Positions 45,061-53,872 are shown, numbered from the stretch's first letter. The stretch: DNA of 64,000 nt from Sinorhizobium garamanticum (GCF_029892065.1 NZ_CP120374.1:1426001-1490000), one strand, 5' to 3'. Numbers and translations: made by a program. The notes: a model not told the origin generated them from the letters alone.

Positions 45061-45183
45061 ATGAAATCATATGTCGGAAGCTTCGGATATCAGTTCAGGT
45101 TTATTGACTTCATGATCCGATCATCGCTTTCAATAGCGCTCGGACTGATAGTGTACGTCACATTCTACGGCGTTTTCTGGTAA
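45061..45183 (+). CDS. 40-residue membrane peptide
   Basis: MKSYVGSFGYQFRFIDFMIR followed by SSLSIALGLIVYVTFYGVFW. GGGAGAAATT precedes the ATG. An aromatic, basic N-terminus and one transmembrane helix, with the same length as the peptide at 38828-38950. Followed by a GC-rich hairpin (GCCCGC...GCGGGC at about 45206-45226). Function unknown. Confidence 0.7.
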   Translation: MKSYVGSFGYQFRFIDFMIRSSLSIALGLIVYVTFYGVFW

Positions 45184-45427
45184 ACAATTTGTCACAAAGA
45201 GAGCCCGCTGTTCATTGGCGGGCCCCGCTCTAAATCGATCTTTAAATTCGAGACATCAGTATTATTAGCGAGTAACCATTGACGAATATTCCGCGTCTGT
45301 CCAGTACTATTTGAGGGGTGTCTGAAAACAATTCGTGTCTTTTTCTCATCCTACTGCATGTTTCTCTATTCGAGATCCGATTTAAAGAAAAATATGCAGC
45401 ACTTCAGGAGGTTACAGTGATCTTTGT

Positions 45428-45455
45428 GCGTCTGAAAAGATGCGCGGCGCTGTAG
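45428..45455 (+). repeat. Short palindromic intergenic repeat, copy 1
   Basis: GCGTCTGAAAAGATGCGCGG followed by CGCTGTAG. A related copy, GCGTCTGATCAGATGCGCGG then CGCTG, is at 60730-60754. Confidence 0.6.
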
Positions 45456-45913
45456 ATAGCATCAGCAACCGCTTCACTGTGTCAGTTCCCACTCAGGGTC
45501 GCCGCCGACGATTGATCGCTCCGAGCGTATTGCCACGAACAGCGGGCCTCATCTAATGACTCGCGCTCCCGCCAGTTAAGCGTAAACTAGATTCATCATC
45601 GGCTAGTGACACGGGCGCCGATGGCCGGAAGATGGTCGCCCTTTCGCCCCGGTGAGGGAGAGCACGATGCTTGACCTTAAATTTCCAAACACTCGATCAC
45701 CCATGTATCCTGCTCAACTGGTGCAGCTGCGGTCTTTGACGACGAACTCATGCGCAGGGATTGGCCACGGCGAGGCGACCGCGCGGAGAACCTCGCAAGC
45801 CGGATCTTTTTACCTTTACCAATCCGGGACTCGTTCCTCGCACCAGCTTCATGAGAGGCTAAGAGAGGGCCAGTCGTGACATACGATGGGCGGCGCATCA
45901 TGCCTCGCCCCCA

Positions 45914-46073
45914 TCAGCCTTCCCTCTCAACCTTCGCTCCGAACCACCGCATGAACAGCACCTCCGAGCCGCTCGGCCCGAGATAGGCAAGCGCTGCGAT
46001 CAAGCCGGTCGACACAGGCTCATCCCCACCGTTGCCTGCACCCTCATTGCTCGGCGTCCGCGAGACCCTGTCC
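45914..46073 (-). pseudogene. Possible C-terminal gene fragment
   Basis: A minus frame reads GNGGDEPVSTGLIAALAYLG then PSGSEVLFMRWFGAKVEREG and stops at 45914. It has no start codon and a stop upstream at about 46075. The composition is coding-like with a hydrophobic helix, so it is probably the end of a lost membrane protein gene. Family not recognised. Confidence 0.3.
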
Positions 46074-46567
46074 CCCCAACGGCACTACGCGCGATGGGAT
46101 ATCGCCGAAACCAATGCTGCTCGAATGGGGGCCACGCGATGAATCCGACTTCAAGGTCTACGCCGCGGAGGCCCCGCTCCCGCGGTCTTCTATACGCCCA
46201 CGGTCGGGGTCACGCTCCGAGAGCTGCGCCAGCATCTACCGCGCCTGACTTCCCGTGCGGGCATTGAAGAGCATGTGCGACCGGAAGGCGGCTCGGCGGG
46301 TAATGCTTGACGATCTTGGCGCCAGCCGCTGAGCGGCCGGTCGCTTAAATCGACTTCTGATGTCGCGGCAATTCCCTCGGTTCAGCGCGACAATCACGTC
46401 GGCATCGGGTCCGGTTGCGATGAGGTCATAGGGGGAAGCGGATGGGATGCTTATCCCGCGCCGATGGACCGGCGCGAGCGTGTCGCACGCCGCCCTTCCC
46501 TTTATAGAACTCAGCCATATTTGCACCTTCACTGCCGGAAGGCGGCTCCTTCAAAGGGATCTGGGGC

Positions 46568-46729
46568 ATGTCCATCATAATCAGCATCCTGATCACGGTC
46601 CTTGGAATCGCCCTGATGCTGTACCTCGTGCAAAAACTTCCGATTGACTCGACGATGAAGCAGATGGCTCAGATCGTCGTTGTAGTCGTCGGCATAGTCT
46701 CGTTGCTCAGCTCGCTGGACGTATTCTGA
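46568..46729 (+). CDS. 53-residue two-helix membrane protein (Thivi_2564-like)
   Basis: MSIIISILITVLGIALMLYL, a short polar hinge VQKLPIDSTMKQM and a second helix IVVVVVGIVSLLSSL. The pattern helix, small P-(M/I)-D hinge, helix matches a family of tiny bacterial membrane proteins that I know as Thivi_2564. The ribosome site is GGGATCTGGGG. Function unknown. Confidence 0.65.
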   Translation: MSIIISILITVLGIALMLYLVQKLPIDSTMKQMAQIVVVVVGIVSLLSSLDVF

Positions 46730-46910
46730 TCAGTGCGCGGGGCTTACCACTACTTGACTCAGCCGATGCCACCGGCCGGGAGTTGCTCTCAGCCAGCTTT
46801 TCCCGTCTTTGCGGTGCGGATTGGGCGAAGGCGTTAACATACCGCCCGCCGGGCTTGAAATTCGCAAAAGGCTCATTGTCAAACTGCTGAGCCGGCTCGC
46901 TAGAGCCGTG

Positions 46911-47288
46911 CTAGTGCAACTCGTGCCGGTCCTTGGTCGCTTTTGCCCGCCGCCTCCTGCCATCCGTGTCATCGCCACTCCTGCCAGTTTCCCTGCGCGG
47001 CGGTTTATCGACTGCGCCGCCTTCATTGTCCCATTCTTCAAGCGAATCCCTCATCCGCGCCGCGGAAGCAGGATCCGGGGTGTCTACATCGAAACCCGCC
47101 ACGGATGCTTCGCTGATTATGGCATCCATGAGGTCTGGGTCTGAAATATCCAGATCAGGGAAAACGCGCCGCACTGCGCCAAGGGCTTCAGAAGTCGCAA
47201 ATGGCCGGGCTTCTTTCTGACATGCGCTCAGAAACGCGCTGATCGCCGCGCGCACCTCAGGCGATATCTTGCGGGAGTGCTTTCTCAT
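46911..47288 (-). CDS. Hypothetical acidic protein behind a stress promoter
   Basis: 125 residues from the second of two tandem ATGs (47288), at good distance from GGGAGG. N-terminal part MRKHSRKISPEVRAAISAFL, VRRVFPDLDISDPDLMDAII and SEASVAGFDVDTPDPAS; the tail is charged and low in complexity. An RpoE2-type promoter lies 35 bases upstream (47323-47347), so it is likely stress-induced. No family recognised. Confidence 0.65.
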   Translation of the reverse strand: MRKHSRKISPEVRAAISAFLSACQKEARPFATSEALGAVRRVFPDLDISDPDLMDAIISEASVAGFDVDTPDPASAARMRDSLEEWDNEGGAVDKPPRRETGRSGDDTDGRRRRAKATKDRHELH

Positions 47289-47322
47289 CATCACCTCCCA
47301 GTGCATGAAGTCTCTTAATCTT

Positions 47323-47347
47323 AACGCTACCTACGTCTCAATGTTCC
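47323..47347 (-). promoter_or_regulatory. RpoE2/EcfG-type promoter of the acidic hypothetical gene
   Basis: On the minus strand GGAAC (47343-47347), 17 bases, GTT (47323-47325). Spacing to the ATG is normal. Confidence 0.7.
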
Positions 47348-48126
47348 TGGTCTCGCTTGGCACCAAATTGTAAGAATGCCGCCGTTTCGGTCATCTTGGG
47401 CACTTAATCATGAGAATCGCGGCGCCTCGGTTCTCAAATATAATGTCAAGTCGAGGATGAAATGAGCTCAAGTGGCAGCCCAGGAATAAGTGAGGAAGGT
47501 CGCGTCGACACGCCTCCAATCGGTCAATGCATGGCAGCGCGCTTGGGCACCGGCCCGCTCTTGCTGCTCTTTTTCTTCTTTTTGCTTTGGTGGTTTCGAT
47601 TTCGAGATCAAGGTCATCGCGCGCATTCCTGAGGAGGCGTAGGCTTTCTGCCGGAGCGGTACTCGCTGCGGTCGGAAAGTGTCGCTGCTCGCGCGATGAC
47701 CGACGTTCGTGCTGCCCGTGTGGTGGAACTAGAGGTGCCTCACGGGCGCACCTGCTTGCTACAGCCGCAAAGTCGGCCGCCGCTCTCAGGGGACGAATGT
47801 CCGGATATGGGCTCGACTGAGCCGTTCTCTGCGTTCATCGCGGATGACCGCACAGGGTCGATTCTTCACCTTCCTCACCGCGCCTAGAGCGTCCAGGACG
47901 CGCCGGCTCTGGGCGGCGAGAACCAGCCGGATGTTCCTGTTTCGTGCTAAAAAGATCGCATAATCTATCGTTTGGAACGACCTCCGGGCGTGCCTCTCCT
48001 GGGGCGTTCCGGCTCGTATCGTGAATGATTTACGGAAAGGGGGACTGGGTGTACTCTTTTCCAGGAATGGTGGCGATCCTTCCATGGATCGAGGACACTA
48101 TCCCGCCGGGCGCCGGAGATGGGATC
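47348..48126. other. Intergenic region before the sox/fcc genes
   Basis: Nothing gene-like is supported. A short copy of mosaic module A lies at 47943-47978. Promoter elements for soxY are presumably in the last 150 bases; none recognised. Confidence 0.4.
47943..47978 (+). repeat. Mosaic repeat, module A, short copy
   Basis: Contains AAAAAGATCGCATAATCTAT followed by CGTTTGGAAC, the core of module A. Confidence 0.65.
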
Positions 48127-48573
48127 ATGAGCTTGACGCGCCGCCACATGCTCACGGGGACGATCGGAACCTTCGCGTGGGTGTTGGCCTTGTGTCCGAG
48201 GCCTGCGCGAGCGGCTGACGAGGTCGACGACTTCGTCGAACAATGGATCGGGCGAAAGGCGACGCCTTCGGACCGGCTGAAGCTGATGATGCCGGCGGAA
48301 TTCTCGACCGGCTACACGGTTCCCATGGACATCTCGGTCGACAGTCCAATGACGGAGGCCGACCACGTCAAGTCCGTGCGCGTGTTTGCTCCCAAAAACC
48401 CGCTTGTCGAAGTGGTGCAGTTTCATTTCGTTCCGCGGCGCAGCCTCCCCCGCGTCTCGACCCGCATTCGGCTTGCCGCCCCGCAACATGTCGTGGCGCT
48501 TGCCGAGATGAGTGATGGCAGCCTGCTGACGGCGAAGGCTTGGGTGGCCGTCGCCAGCAATGGCTGTCTCTGA
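48127..48573 (+). CDS. soxY: SoxY-like sulfur carrier protein
   Basis: 148 residues. Twin-arginine signal LTRRHMLTGTIGTFAWVLAL with cleavage near ARAADE, as for SoxY exported folded with SoxZ. The mature part has the SoxY beta-sandwich pattern (IPIDISV-like VPMDISVDSPM, KSVRVFAPKNPLVEVVQF, RLAAPQHVVALAEMSDG). The functional tail differs from the canonical GGCGG: here it ends VASNGCL, leaving a single Cys next to the last residue. That Cys should still be able to hold sulfur covalently. First gene of a rightward operon with SoxZ and FccA/FccB-like genes. Confidence 0.85.
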   Translation: MSLTRRHMLTGTIGTFAWVLALCPRPARAADEVDDFVEQWIGRKATPSDRLKLMMPAEFSTGYTVPMDISVDSPMTEADHVKSVRVFAPKNPLVEVVQFHFVPRRSLPRVSTRIRLAAPQHVVALAEMSDGSLLTAKAWVAVASNGCL

Positions 48574-48593
48574 AATTGCGCAAGGAGGTAGGC

Positions 48594-48920
48594 ATGACCG
48601 CCCCCATACCCCGCGTGATGGTGCCGGGCTCGGTAGCGCGAAACGAGGTCTTCGCGGTCAAGGCCATCATCCAGCATCAGATGGAGACGGGACTGCGCAC
48701 CGATTCCAGCGGCGTGACGATCCCGCGGAAGATCATCAACCGCTTCGTTTGCCGCTATGGCGGCATCGAGGTCTTCCGCGTCGACCTGCACGAGGCCGTT
48801 TCGGCCAATCCGTTCTTCGAGTTTCATCTCCGCGCAACAGAGAGCGCCCGGCTCGAATTCATCTGGGAGGAGGACGGCGGCGCCACCTATTCACTCTCTC
48901 ACGACATGATGGTCGCCTGA
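48594..48920 (+). CDS. soxZ: SoxZ, partner of the sulfur carrier
   Basis: 108 residues from ATG 48594 with AAGGAGGTAGGC upstream. PRVMVPGSVARNEVFAVKAI, IQHQMETGLRTDSSGVTIPR and IINRFVCRYGGIEVFRVDL are characteristic of SoxZ, as is the C-terminal FIWEEDGGATYSLSHDM. No signal peptide, consistent with export in complex with SoxY. Two bases before the cytochrome gene. Confidence 0.92.
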   Translation: MTAPIPRVMVPGSVARNEVFAVKAIIQHQMETGLRTDSSGVTIPRKIINRFVCRYGGIEVFRVDLHEAVSANPFFEFHLRATESARLEFIWEEDGGATYSLSHDMMVA

Positions 48921-48921
48921 A

Positions 48922-49293
48922 ATGACAGCGGAACCGGTGGCCGCCATCGTCTTGCTTGCGGGGGGCGTCGCAACCGAAAGTCGATACCTCCCCGGTGTTT
49001 TGCTCTCCGCGTTTCTTCTTGTTCCGGGAGTCTCGGCCGCGGCGGATACGAGCCAGGGCGCCCAGATCGCCGCCACCTGCGCCTCCTGCCATGATCCGGT
49101 CGGGCGGGGGCAGGGCATTCCGTCGCTTACGACACTCGACGAACAGACGATCGTGAAGCGCATGCATGCCTTTCGGGCAAGCGAAAGCCCGAGCCATGTG
49201 ATGCATGCCGTCGCGCTGTCGCTCGGAGACGACGAACTGGCGGCCGTGGCACGCTATCTCGCCGACAGGGCCCACGCCGGGAGGCAGCGATGA
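48922..49293 (+). CDS. Monohaem cytochrome c, FccA/SoxE-like subunit
   Basis: 123 residues: N-terminal export helix (LLSAFLLVPGVSA, cut near AAADT), one haem site CASCH at Cys53-Cys56-His57, and a distal Met region (VMHAVALSL). It overlaps the flavoprotein start by 4 bases (ATGA), the typical arrangement of the haem and flavin subunits of flavocytochrome c sulfide dehydrogenase. Accepts electrons from the flavoprotein in the periplasm and passes them on. Confidence 0.85.
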   Translation: MTAEPVAAIVLLAGGVATESRYLPGVLLSAFLLVPGVSAAADTSQGAQIAATCASCHDPVGRGQGIPSLTTLDEQTIVKRMHAFRASESPSHVMHAVALSLGDDELAAVARYLADRAHAGRQR

Positions 49294-50564
49294 CCGGCTG
49301 GACACGACGCCAGACCGGAGGGCTGGCCGCAGGAGCTCTGGTGGCGGCGGCTGCGCCGCAGATTGCGCAGGGCCAGGGCCGGCCGAAGGTTGGCGTGGTC
49401 GGTGGCGGCATCGGCGGTGCGACGGTTGCCCGCTACCTTGCCGGCCTGGAGACGATCGATGTAACTCTCATCGAGCCGAACCCCACTCACGTAACGTGCT
49501 TTTTCAGCAATCTCTACCTCGCCGGATTTCGCTCGCTCGCCTCGCTGACCTTCGATCTTCAGTCGCTGGCCGAGCGTCACCGTATTACCTTCATCCGCAT
49601 GAGGGCGGTGGCGATTGACCCGACGGCGGGGACTGTCGTGCTTCAGGACGGGGCGAGGGTCAGCTTTGACCGGCTTGTGGTCGCCCCGGGTATCGCTTTC
49701 AAACTCGGCGAGATCGGCGGCTATGACGAGGCGGCGGCTGAAATCATGCCGCATGCCTGGGTTGCCGGACCCCAGAGCGAATTGCTGCGAAGGCAGCTAG
49801 AGAGCATGGAGGATGGTGGCCTGTTCATTATCGCGGCCCCTGCCAATCCATTCCGTTGTCCGCCGGCCCCTTATGAACGGGCGTCGCTCGTTGCTTACTA
49901 TTTCAAGCAATTCAAGCCGCGGTCGAAGGTTCTGATCCTCGATGCGAAGGACCGCTTTTCGGGGCAGGAACTGTTTCAGGACGCCTGGTCGCGCCACTAT
50001 CCGGGCATGATCGAATGGTTGCCGGTGCAGTTCATTGGAAAGACCAAGGCTGTCGATGCGGCGACCCGTTCGGTCGTGACGGAAGGTGAGACCTTCAACG
50101 CAGCCGTCGCCAATGTCATCCCGCCGCAGAAGGCCGGCTTAATCGCCGAACGGAGCGGCCTTACCGATGCCACGGGCTGGTGTCCGGTCGATCCGTTGAC
50201 GTTCGAGTCGACGCTGCAGCGCGGCATCCATGTGGTTGGGGACGCGATCATCGGCGGTGACATGCCGAAATCCGCTTTCTCCGCCAACAGCCAGGCCAAG
50301 GCCTGCGCCTTCGCTATCGCGGCAGCGCTCACCGGGTCGCCCCGTTTTCCGCCGCATCTCTTCAACTCTTGCTACACGTTTCTCGCACCTGACGATGCCT
50401 TTACCAATGCCATCACCTTCGCGCCCAAGGACGGAAAGATAAAGACTGTCAAGACGTTCATCAGCAAGGTAGGCGAGAGCGCGGAGGTTCGTCGCCGACT
50501 CGCCCATCAGGCGGTCGGTTGGTATTCGGCCTTCACGGCGGACGTGTTCGGCGGCGTGTCCTGA
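49290..50564 (+). CDS. fccB: Flavocytochrome c sulfide dehydrogenase flavoprotein (FccB/SoxF-like)
   Basis: 424 residues. Twin-arginine signal WTRRQTGGLAAGALVAAAAP. FAD-binding fingerprint KVGVVGGGIGGATVARYL at about 33-50. Sulfide-site features: Cys190 in NPFRCPPAPYERASLVAYYF and a further Cys in TGWCPVDPLTFES, plus VGDAIIGGDMPKSAFSANSQ near the FAD pyrimidine side. C-terminal FCSD flavin-binding domain is present (SCYTFLAPDDA). Oxidises sulfide (or a SoxY-bound sulfur) and reduces the partner cytochrome. Its last 58 bases overlap the P-ATPase gene tail to tail. Confidence 0.92.
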   Translation: MTGWTRRQTGGLAAGALVAAAAPQIAQGQGRPKVGVVGGGIGGATVARYLAGLETIDVTLIEPNPTHVTCFFSNLYLAGFRSLASLTFDLQSLAERHRITFIRMRAVAIDPTAGTVVLQDGARVSFDRLVVAPGIAFKLGEIGGYDEAAAEIMPHAWVAGPQSELLRRQLESMEDGGLFIIAAPANPFRCPPAPYERASLVAYYFKQFKPRSKVLILDAKDRFSGQELFQDAWSRHYPGMIEWLPVQFIGKTKAVDAATRSVVTEGETFNAAVANVIPPQKAGLIAERSGLTDATGWCPVDPLTFESTLQRGIHVVGDAIIGGDMPKSAFSANSQAKACAFAIAAALTGSPRFPPHLFNSCYTFLAPDDAFTNAITFAPKDGKIKTVKTFISKVGESAEVRRRLAHQAVGWYSAFTADVFGGVS

Positions 50565-52681
50565 TGGAATGACCTCCTACCGGCAAGGTCTGCCGGTTCG
50601 GGATCGGGCACGCGCGCGAGCCTCAAGGAATTCATAACGACAAGAAGACTCGAGCCCGCCATGACGACGGCGGCGAGGATCGGTTGCAGCAAGCCGAGCG
50701 CTGCGGCCGTCAGTGCGACGAGATTGTAGCCGAAGGCCCAAAGAAGATTGGTGAGAATGGTTCGCCGGACGGCGCGGGCGATGTCGATCACCCACGGCAG
50801 CATCCAGAACCCGCCATCGGGCAGGGTGAGGGCGGCGGCCTCTCGGGCAAGATCCGTGGCGGAGCCGACCGCAATGCCGACATCGGCATCCGCGAGGACC
50901 GGACCGTCATTGAGGCCGTCACCGACCATCGCCACCGGGCCGCGGCTTCCGCGGATATGCGCCAGCACCTCCCGCTTGGCTTCCGCCGACAGGCCGGCTT
51001 CGATTTCATCTATGCCGACTGCCGTAGCGATGTCCCGGGCGGGTCCTGTCCCGTCGCCTGTCAGGAGGACGGCATAAAGGCCGCGGCTCTGCAGCGCCTC
51101 GACTGCCGTGCGCGCTTCCGGGCGCGGCACGTCGTCAAGCGCGAGCACGGCACGGACGCGCCCATCCCAGCCGACATGGACCAGCGACCGGCCGTCGGCC
51201 TCGGATCCGCGGGCGCGCTCGCGCAACTTGAGCGAAAGCGGCCATCCGAGATCGCGCATCAAGGCGGCGCTGCCGACGGCCGCTGGCGCGTCGCCCACCG
51301 TGCCGCGGATACCGCGGCCGGGAATGGCGCGAACAGCCTGCGCTTCGAGTGGACGAACACCGCGCTCAGCTGCGGCTATTCTGACGGCCTTCGCCAGCGC
51401 ATGTTCGGAATGCCGTTCAAGACCGCTCGAATAGGACAGCACTTCATCGAGGCCCGCGCCGTCGGTATGGATGGCCGTCACATGCGGGCTGCCGGTGGTC
51501 AAGGTGCCGGTCTTATCGAAGGCAACGCCTCGCAACGTTGCGAGCGTTTCCAAAAGCTCTGGCTCGCGAAGAAGGCAGCCGCGGCGTGCGAGCCGACCGA
51601 TCCCGAGCGTGGTTGCAAGCGGAGCAGCAAGCCCGACGGCGCAGGGGCAGGCGACGACGAGAACGGCAAGCCCGATGAGGAGCGCCCGGTCGAAGGGTTC
51701 TGATTGCGCCCAGTAGGCGATCGTCAAGCCGCTCAGAGCCAGGACAAGTGGCACGGAGATGCTGACGATCCGGTCGGCGATGCGCTGGGTCGAACTTCGG
51801 TGAGATAGGGTGTCCCGAACCGACCGGCAGATATGGCCCCAGCGCGTATCGGCACCCGCGCCACTGCATCGGACAAGCAGCGGGCCATCGAAATTGATGC
51901 TGCCGGCGATGACCGGCATGCCGGGCGCTTTTGCAACCGGCCGGCTTTCGCCAGTGATCATGGCCTCATCGACGTTGGCCTCGCCCTCGGCGATGATGCC
52001 GTCGACGGGGATCAGTTCGCCCGGGCGCACCCGCACCAGCATGTCCGGAGCGACGTCGCGTACCGGCCGCCGGGTCTCGACGCCATCGGCGACGATTGTC
52101 GCGGTCGCGTTTTCCGCCGCGAGAAGCGGTTCAAGGTCGCGCGCGGCCTTGGCCCGGCTTTCGGCTTCGAGATAGCGGCCGAGCGTGAACAGCATCAGCA
52201 CCATCGAGGAGGTGTCGAAATAGACATGGGTGCTGCCTTCGAGGACCGCGAAGGCGGAGTAAAGATAGGCCGCCGCAACCCCGATGACGATCAGCGCTGC
52301 CGAGGTCAGCCGCCCTTCCATGGCGCCGCGCAGGGCCTCGCCCAGGAATGGTCCGCCGAGGAACACCACCGCCGGCGTGGCGAACAGCCACATGAGCGCG
52401 TGGACCCAGGGAAGGACATAGGCGTCCGCTCCGGCGAAGGTGCCCGTGTAGACGAGGAGGCTCAGCAGCATGATGTTCATGGAGAGGAAGGCGCCGACGC
52501 CGATGCGGACAAGGAGCCATGCCGCCTCCGATTCTTCACCTCTGCCGTGCCTGACATCGAAGGCGATCCGGCAGCCGTAACAGCAGAAGGTGTGCTCCTC
52601 GCCATCGAGCCTATGCCGCACGGGCCGCCGGCCAGCCGGTAGCAGGCAATGGCTGCAGAGGCTGGTCTCGCGCTCGCTCAT
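50507..52681 (-). CDS. Copper-type P1B ATPase for oxidase assembly (CcoI/CtpA-like)
   Basis: 724 residues from the ATG at 52679-52681, coupled by ATGA to the upstream gene. N-terminal Cys-rich segment (Cys9, 12, 33, 34, 37: CSHC and CCYGC) of the PF12156 type instead of a GMxCxxC heavy-metal domain, which is absent. Eight membrane helices with the transport motif ACPCAVGLA (about 344), phosphorylation site FDKTGTLTTG (about 390), GDGLNDGPVLADA hinge. P1B ATPases of this type supply copper to cbb3 oxidases through the periplasm, exactly the context here. Last gene of the leftward operon; ends within fccB on the opposite strand. Confidence 0.93.
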   Translation of the reverse strand: MSERETSLCSHCLLPAGRRPVRHRLDGEEHTFCCYGCRIAFDVRHGRGEESEAAWLLVRIGVGAFLSMNIMLLSLLVYTGTFAGADAYVLPWVHALMWLFATPAVVFLGGPFLGEALRGAMEGRLTSAALIVIGVAAAYLYSAFAVLEGSTHVYFDTSSMVLMLFTLGRYLEAESRAKAARDLEPLLAAENATATIVADGVETRRPVRDVAPDMLVRVRPGELIPVDGIIAEGEANVDEAMITGESRPVAKAPGMPVIAGSINFDGPLLVRCSGAGADTRWGHICRSVRDTLSHRSSTQRIADRIVSISVPLVLALSGLTIAYWAQSEPFDRALLIGLAVLVVACPCAVGLAAPLATTLGIGRLARRGCLLREPELLETLATLRGVAFDKTGTLTTGSPHVTAIHTDGAGLDEVLSYSSGLERHSEHALAKAVRIAAAERGVRPLEAQAVRAIPGRGIRGTVGDAPAAVGSAALMRDLGWPLSLKLRERARGSEADGRSLVHVGWDGRVRAVLALDDVPRPEARTAVEALQSRGLYAVLLTGDGTGPARDIATAVGIDEIEAGLSAEAKREVLAHIRGSRGPVAMVGDGLNDGPVLADADVGIAVGSATDLAREAAALTLPDGGFWMLPWVIDIARAVRRTILTNLLWAFGYNLVALTAAALGLLQPILAAVVMAGSSLLVVMNSLRLARVPDPEPADLAGRRSFHQDTPPNTSAVKAEYQPTA

Positions 52682-53394
52682 ACGAGGTGCTCTCCGTGCA
52701 GCAGGCCAATTGGCAGCACGCCGCGGCCGAGAGTCACGAGCCCCAGCAGCAGGATGAACAGGCCGGCGATTCGGACGCCGCGCAGTCGCCATGGGGGGCC
52801 GATCGCGCTGCCGAGGCCGCCCAACATGAACATGGCCGGAAAGGTGCCGAGCCCGAAGGCTAGCATCGTGAGGAGACCGGGCAGCGCGCCCGCTGTACTC
52901 GCCGCCTGCGCAAGGAAGGCATAGACGAGCGGGCAGGGCAGGAGTCCGTTGAAGACACCGAAAGCGAGCGGCGCGCCGCGTCCGGGCGCCTTCAGCACCC
53001 GGCGAAGGGCGCTGGCAAACGAGCTGCCGCCGATGCCGAGGGCGAAAGGATGAAAGCCCTTGAGGAGGCCGAAGAACTGCAAACCGATCGTGACCATGAG
53101 GAGACCGGCAACGATCGCCAGCAGGCGCTGGGCGAGATCCACGGAGCCGCCCAGAACTGGCGTGGAGGGGCCGGCGGACGTACAAATGACCTGCCCCAAG
53201 GCGCCCGCGGCGACACCCAGGAAACAGTAACTGGTGAGGCGGCCGCTGTTATAAAGAAAGTGTCGCGCAAACGTCGCCGTCGGCCCGCGCGGATCGTGGC
53301 CGAGGGCACAGGCAAAGCCTCCGCACATGCCGATGCAGTGGAAGCTCCCGGCGAAACCAGCTATGAACAAGACGAGATAAGGAGTCATGGCCAT
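52678..53394 (-). CDS. TauE/SafE-family (CcoH-neighbour type) membrane protein
   Basis: 238 residues, about seven membrane helices. Starts MAMTPYLVLFIAGFAGSFHC and keeps IGMCGGFACALG with two Cys, then GRLTSYCFLGVAAG and FGVFNGLLPCPLVYAFLAQA. This 'sulfite exporter TauE-like' subfamily with HCIGMCGG is regularly encoded beside cbb3 oxidase genes and is thought to take part in copper delivery. Overlaps the P-ATPase start by 4 bases. Confidence 0.9.
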   Translation of the reverse strand: MAMTPYLVLFIAGFAGSFHCIGMCGGFACALGHDPRGPTATFARHFLYNSGRLTSYCFLGVAAGALGQVICTSAGPSTPVLGGSVDLAQRLLAIVAGLLMVTIGLQFFGLLKGFHPFALGIGGSSFASALRRVLKAPGRGAPLAFGVFNGLLPCPLVYAFLAQAASTAGALPGLLTMLAFGLGTFPAMFMLGGLGSAIGPPWRLRGVRIAGLFILLLGLVTLGRGVLPIGLLHGEHLV

Positions 53395-53411
53395 ACCCAC
53401 GGGCCGCCCGC

Positions 53412-53534
53412 CTATTTCCAGACGAGATAGGCCACCCAGACGAAGAAGCCGATGTGGAAGACTGCGCCGCCCACAAAAGCTAAGGTCTGAAGCGCGCCGG
53501 CATCGCTGAACGAGAACGCCGTTTCCGGAAGCAT
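53412..53534 (-). CDS. 40-residue membrane peptide of the oxidase operon
   Basis: MLPETAFSFSDAGALQTLAF followed by VGGAVFHIGFFVWVAYLVWK: one transmembrane helix and a basic C-terminus. GGGAGGG lies 6 bases before the ATG; the next gene starts 17 bases after the stop. Possibly an oxidase accessory peptide of CcoS/CcoQ kind, but it matches neither by eye. Confidence 0.75.
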   Translation of the reverse strand: MLPETAFSFSDAGALQTLAFVGGAVFHIGFFVWVAYLVWK

Positions 53535-53546
53535 AATGCCCTCCCG

Positions 53547-53645
53547 TCAACCGAAATAGCTCAGATATACGTTGAGCGACAGTTCGGAGAGCAGAAAGAG
53601 CAGGTTCAGCGCCGCTACGGCGAGGATGATCCTGGCTGCCAACAT
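53547..53645 (-). CDS. 32-residue membrane peptide of the oxidase operon
   Basis: MLAARIILAVAALNLLFLLS followed by ELSLNVYLSYFG: one transmembrane helix. The stretch AGGAGGGAAGGAACG before the ATG is a strong ribosome site. 12 bases from the next gene. Probably an oxidase subunit or assembly peptide. Confidence 0.72.
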   Translation of the reverse strand: MLAARIILAVAALNLLFLLSELSLNVYLSYFG

Positions 53646-53665
53646 CTTTCGTTCCTTCCCTCCTG

Positions 53666-53872
53666 CTAGATTCTTCCTGGCCCCAGCCCGCCCCAATACT
53701 GAAAGGCGTAGTAGAGTGCCCAGACGAAGAGCACGAAATAGACGACGAGCAGCCAGGCGGGGATATAGCCGTGTTGCCCTTCAATGGCCCCGCCGCCATA
53801 CTCCTCCTTGTCGTCGTGCGGCTCGTCAGGAGGCTTTGTGCTCTCTGGACCGGTGGCGTGAACGTTCGTCAT
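53666..53872 (-). CDS. Single-span protein resembling CcoP N-terminus
   Basis: 68 residues: charged N-terminus (KPPDEPHDDKEEYGGGAIEG), then GYIPAWLLVVYFVLFVWALY and YAFQYWGGLGPG. The order (acidic lead, Pro-x-W, transmembrane helix, Trp-Gly end) is like the membrane anchor of CcoP without its haem domains, which are fused to CcoO in this operon. Overlaps the preceding gene by 47 bases in another frame. Confidence 0.75.
   Translation of the reverse strand: MTNVHATGPESTKPPDEPHDDKEEYGGGAIEGQHGYIPAWLLVVYFVLFVWALYYAFQYWGGLGPGRI

Larger units (their letters stand above)
45184..46567. other. Long region with few supportable genes
   Basis: Contains a short palindromic repeat (45428-45455) and a minus-strand gene fragment (45914-46073), both listed separately. 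Other open frames at 45652-45901 and 46236-46532 overlap on opposite strands and have no ribosome site or family features. It looks like degraded sequence. Confidence 0.4.

Noticed and set aside
48127..50564. Complete thiosulfate-oxidising Sox system
   Set aside because: Only SoxY, SoxZ and FccAB-like genes plus a SoxA-like cytochrome are present; SoxB, SoxCD and SoxX are missing.
50684..51703. 339-residue plus-strand frame
   Set aside because: Antisense to the P-ATPase, whose motifs are complete; high-GC shadow frame without family features.
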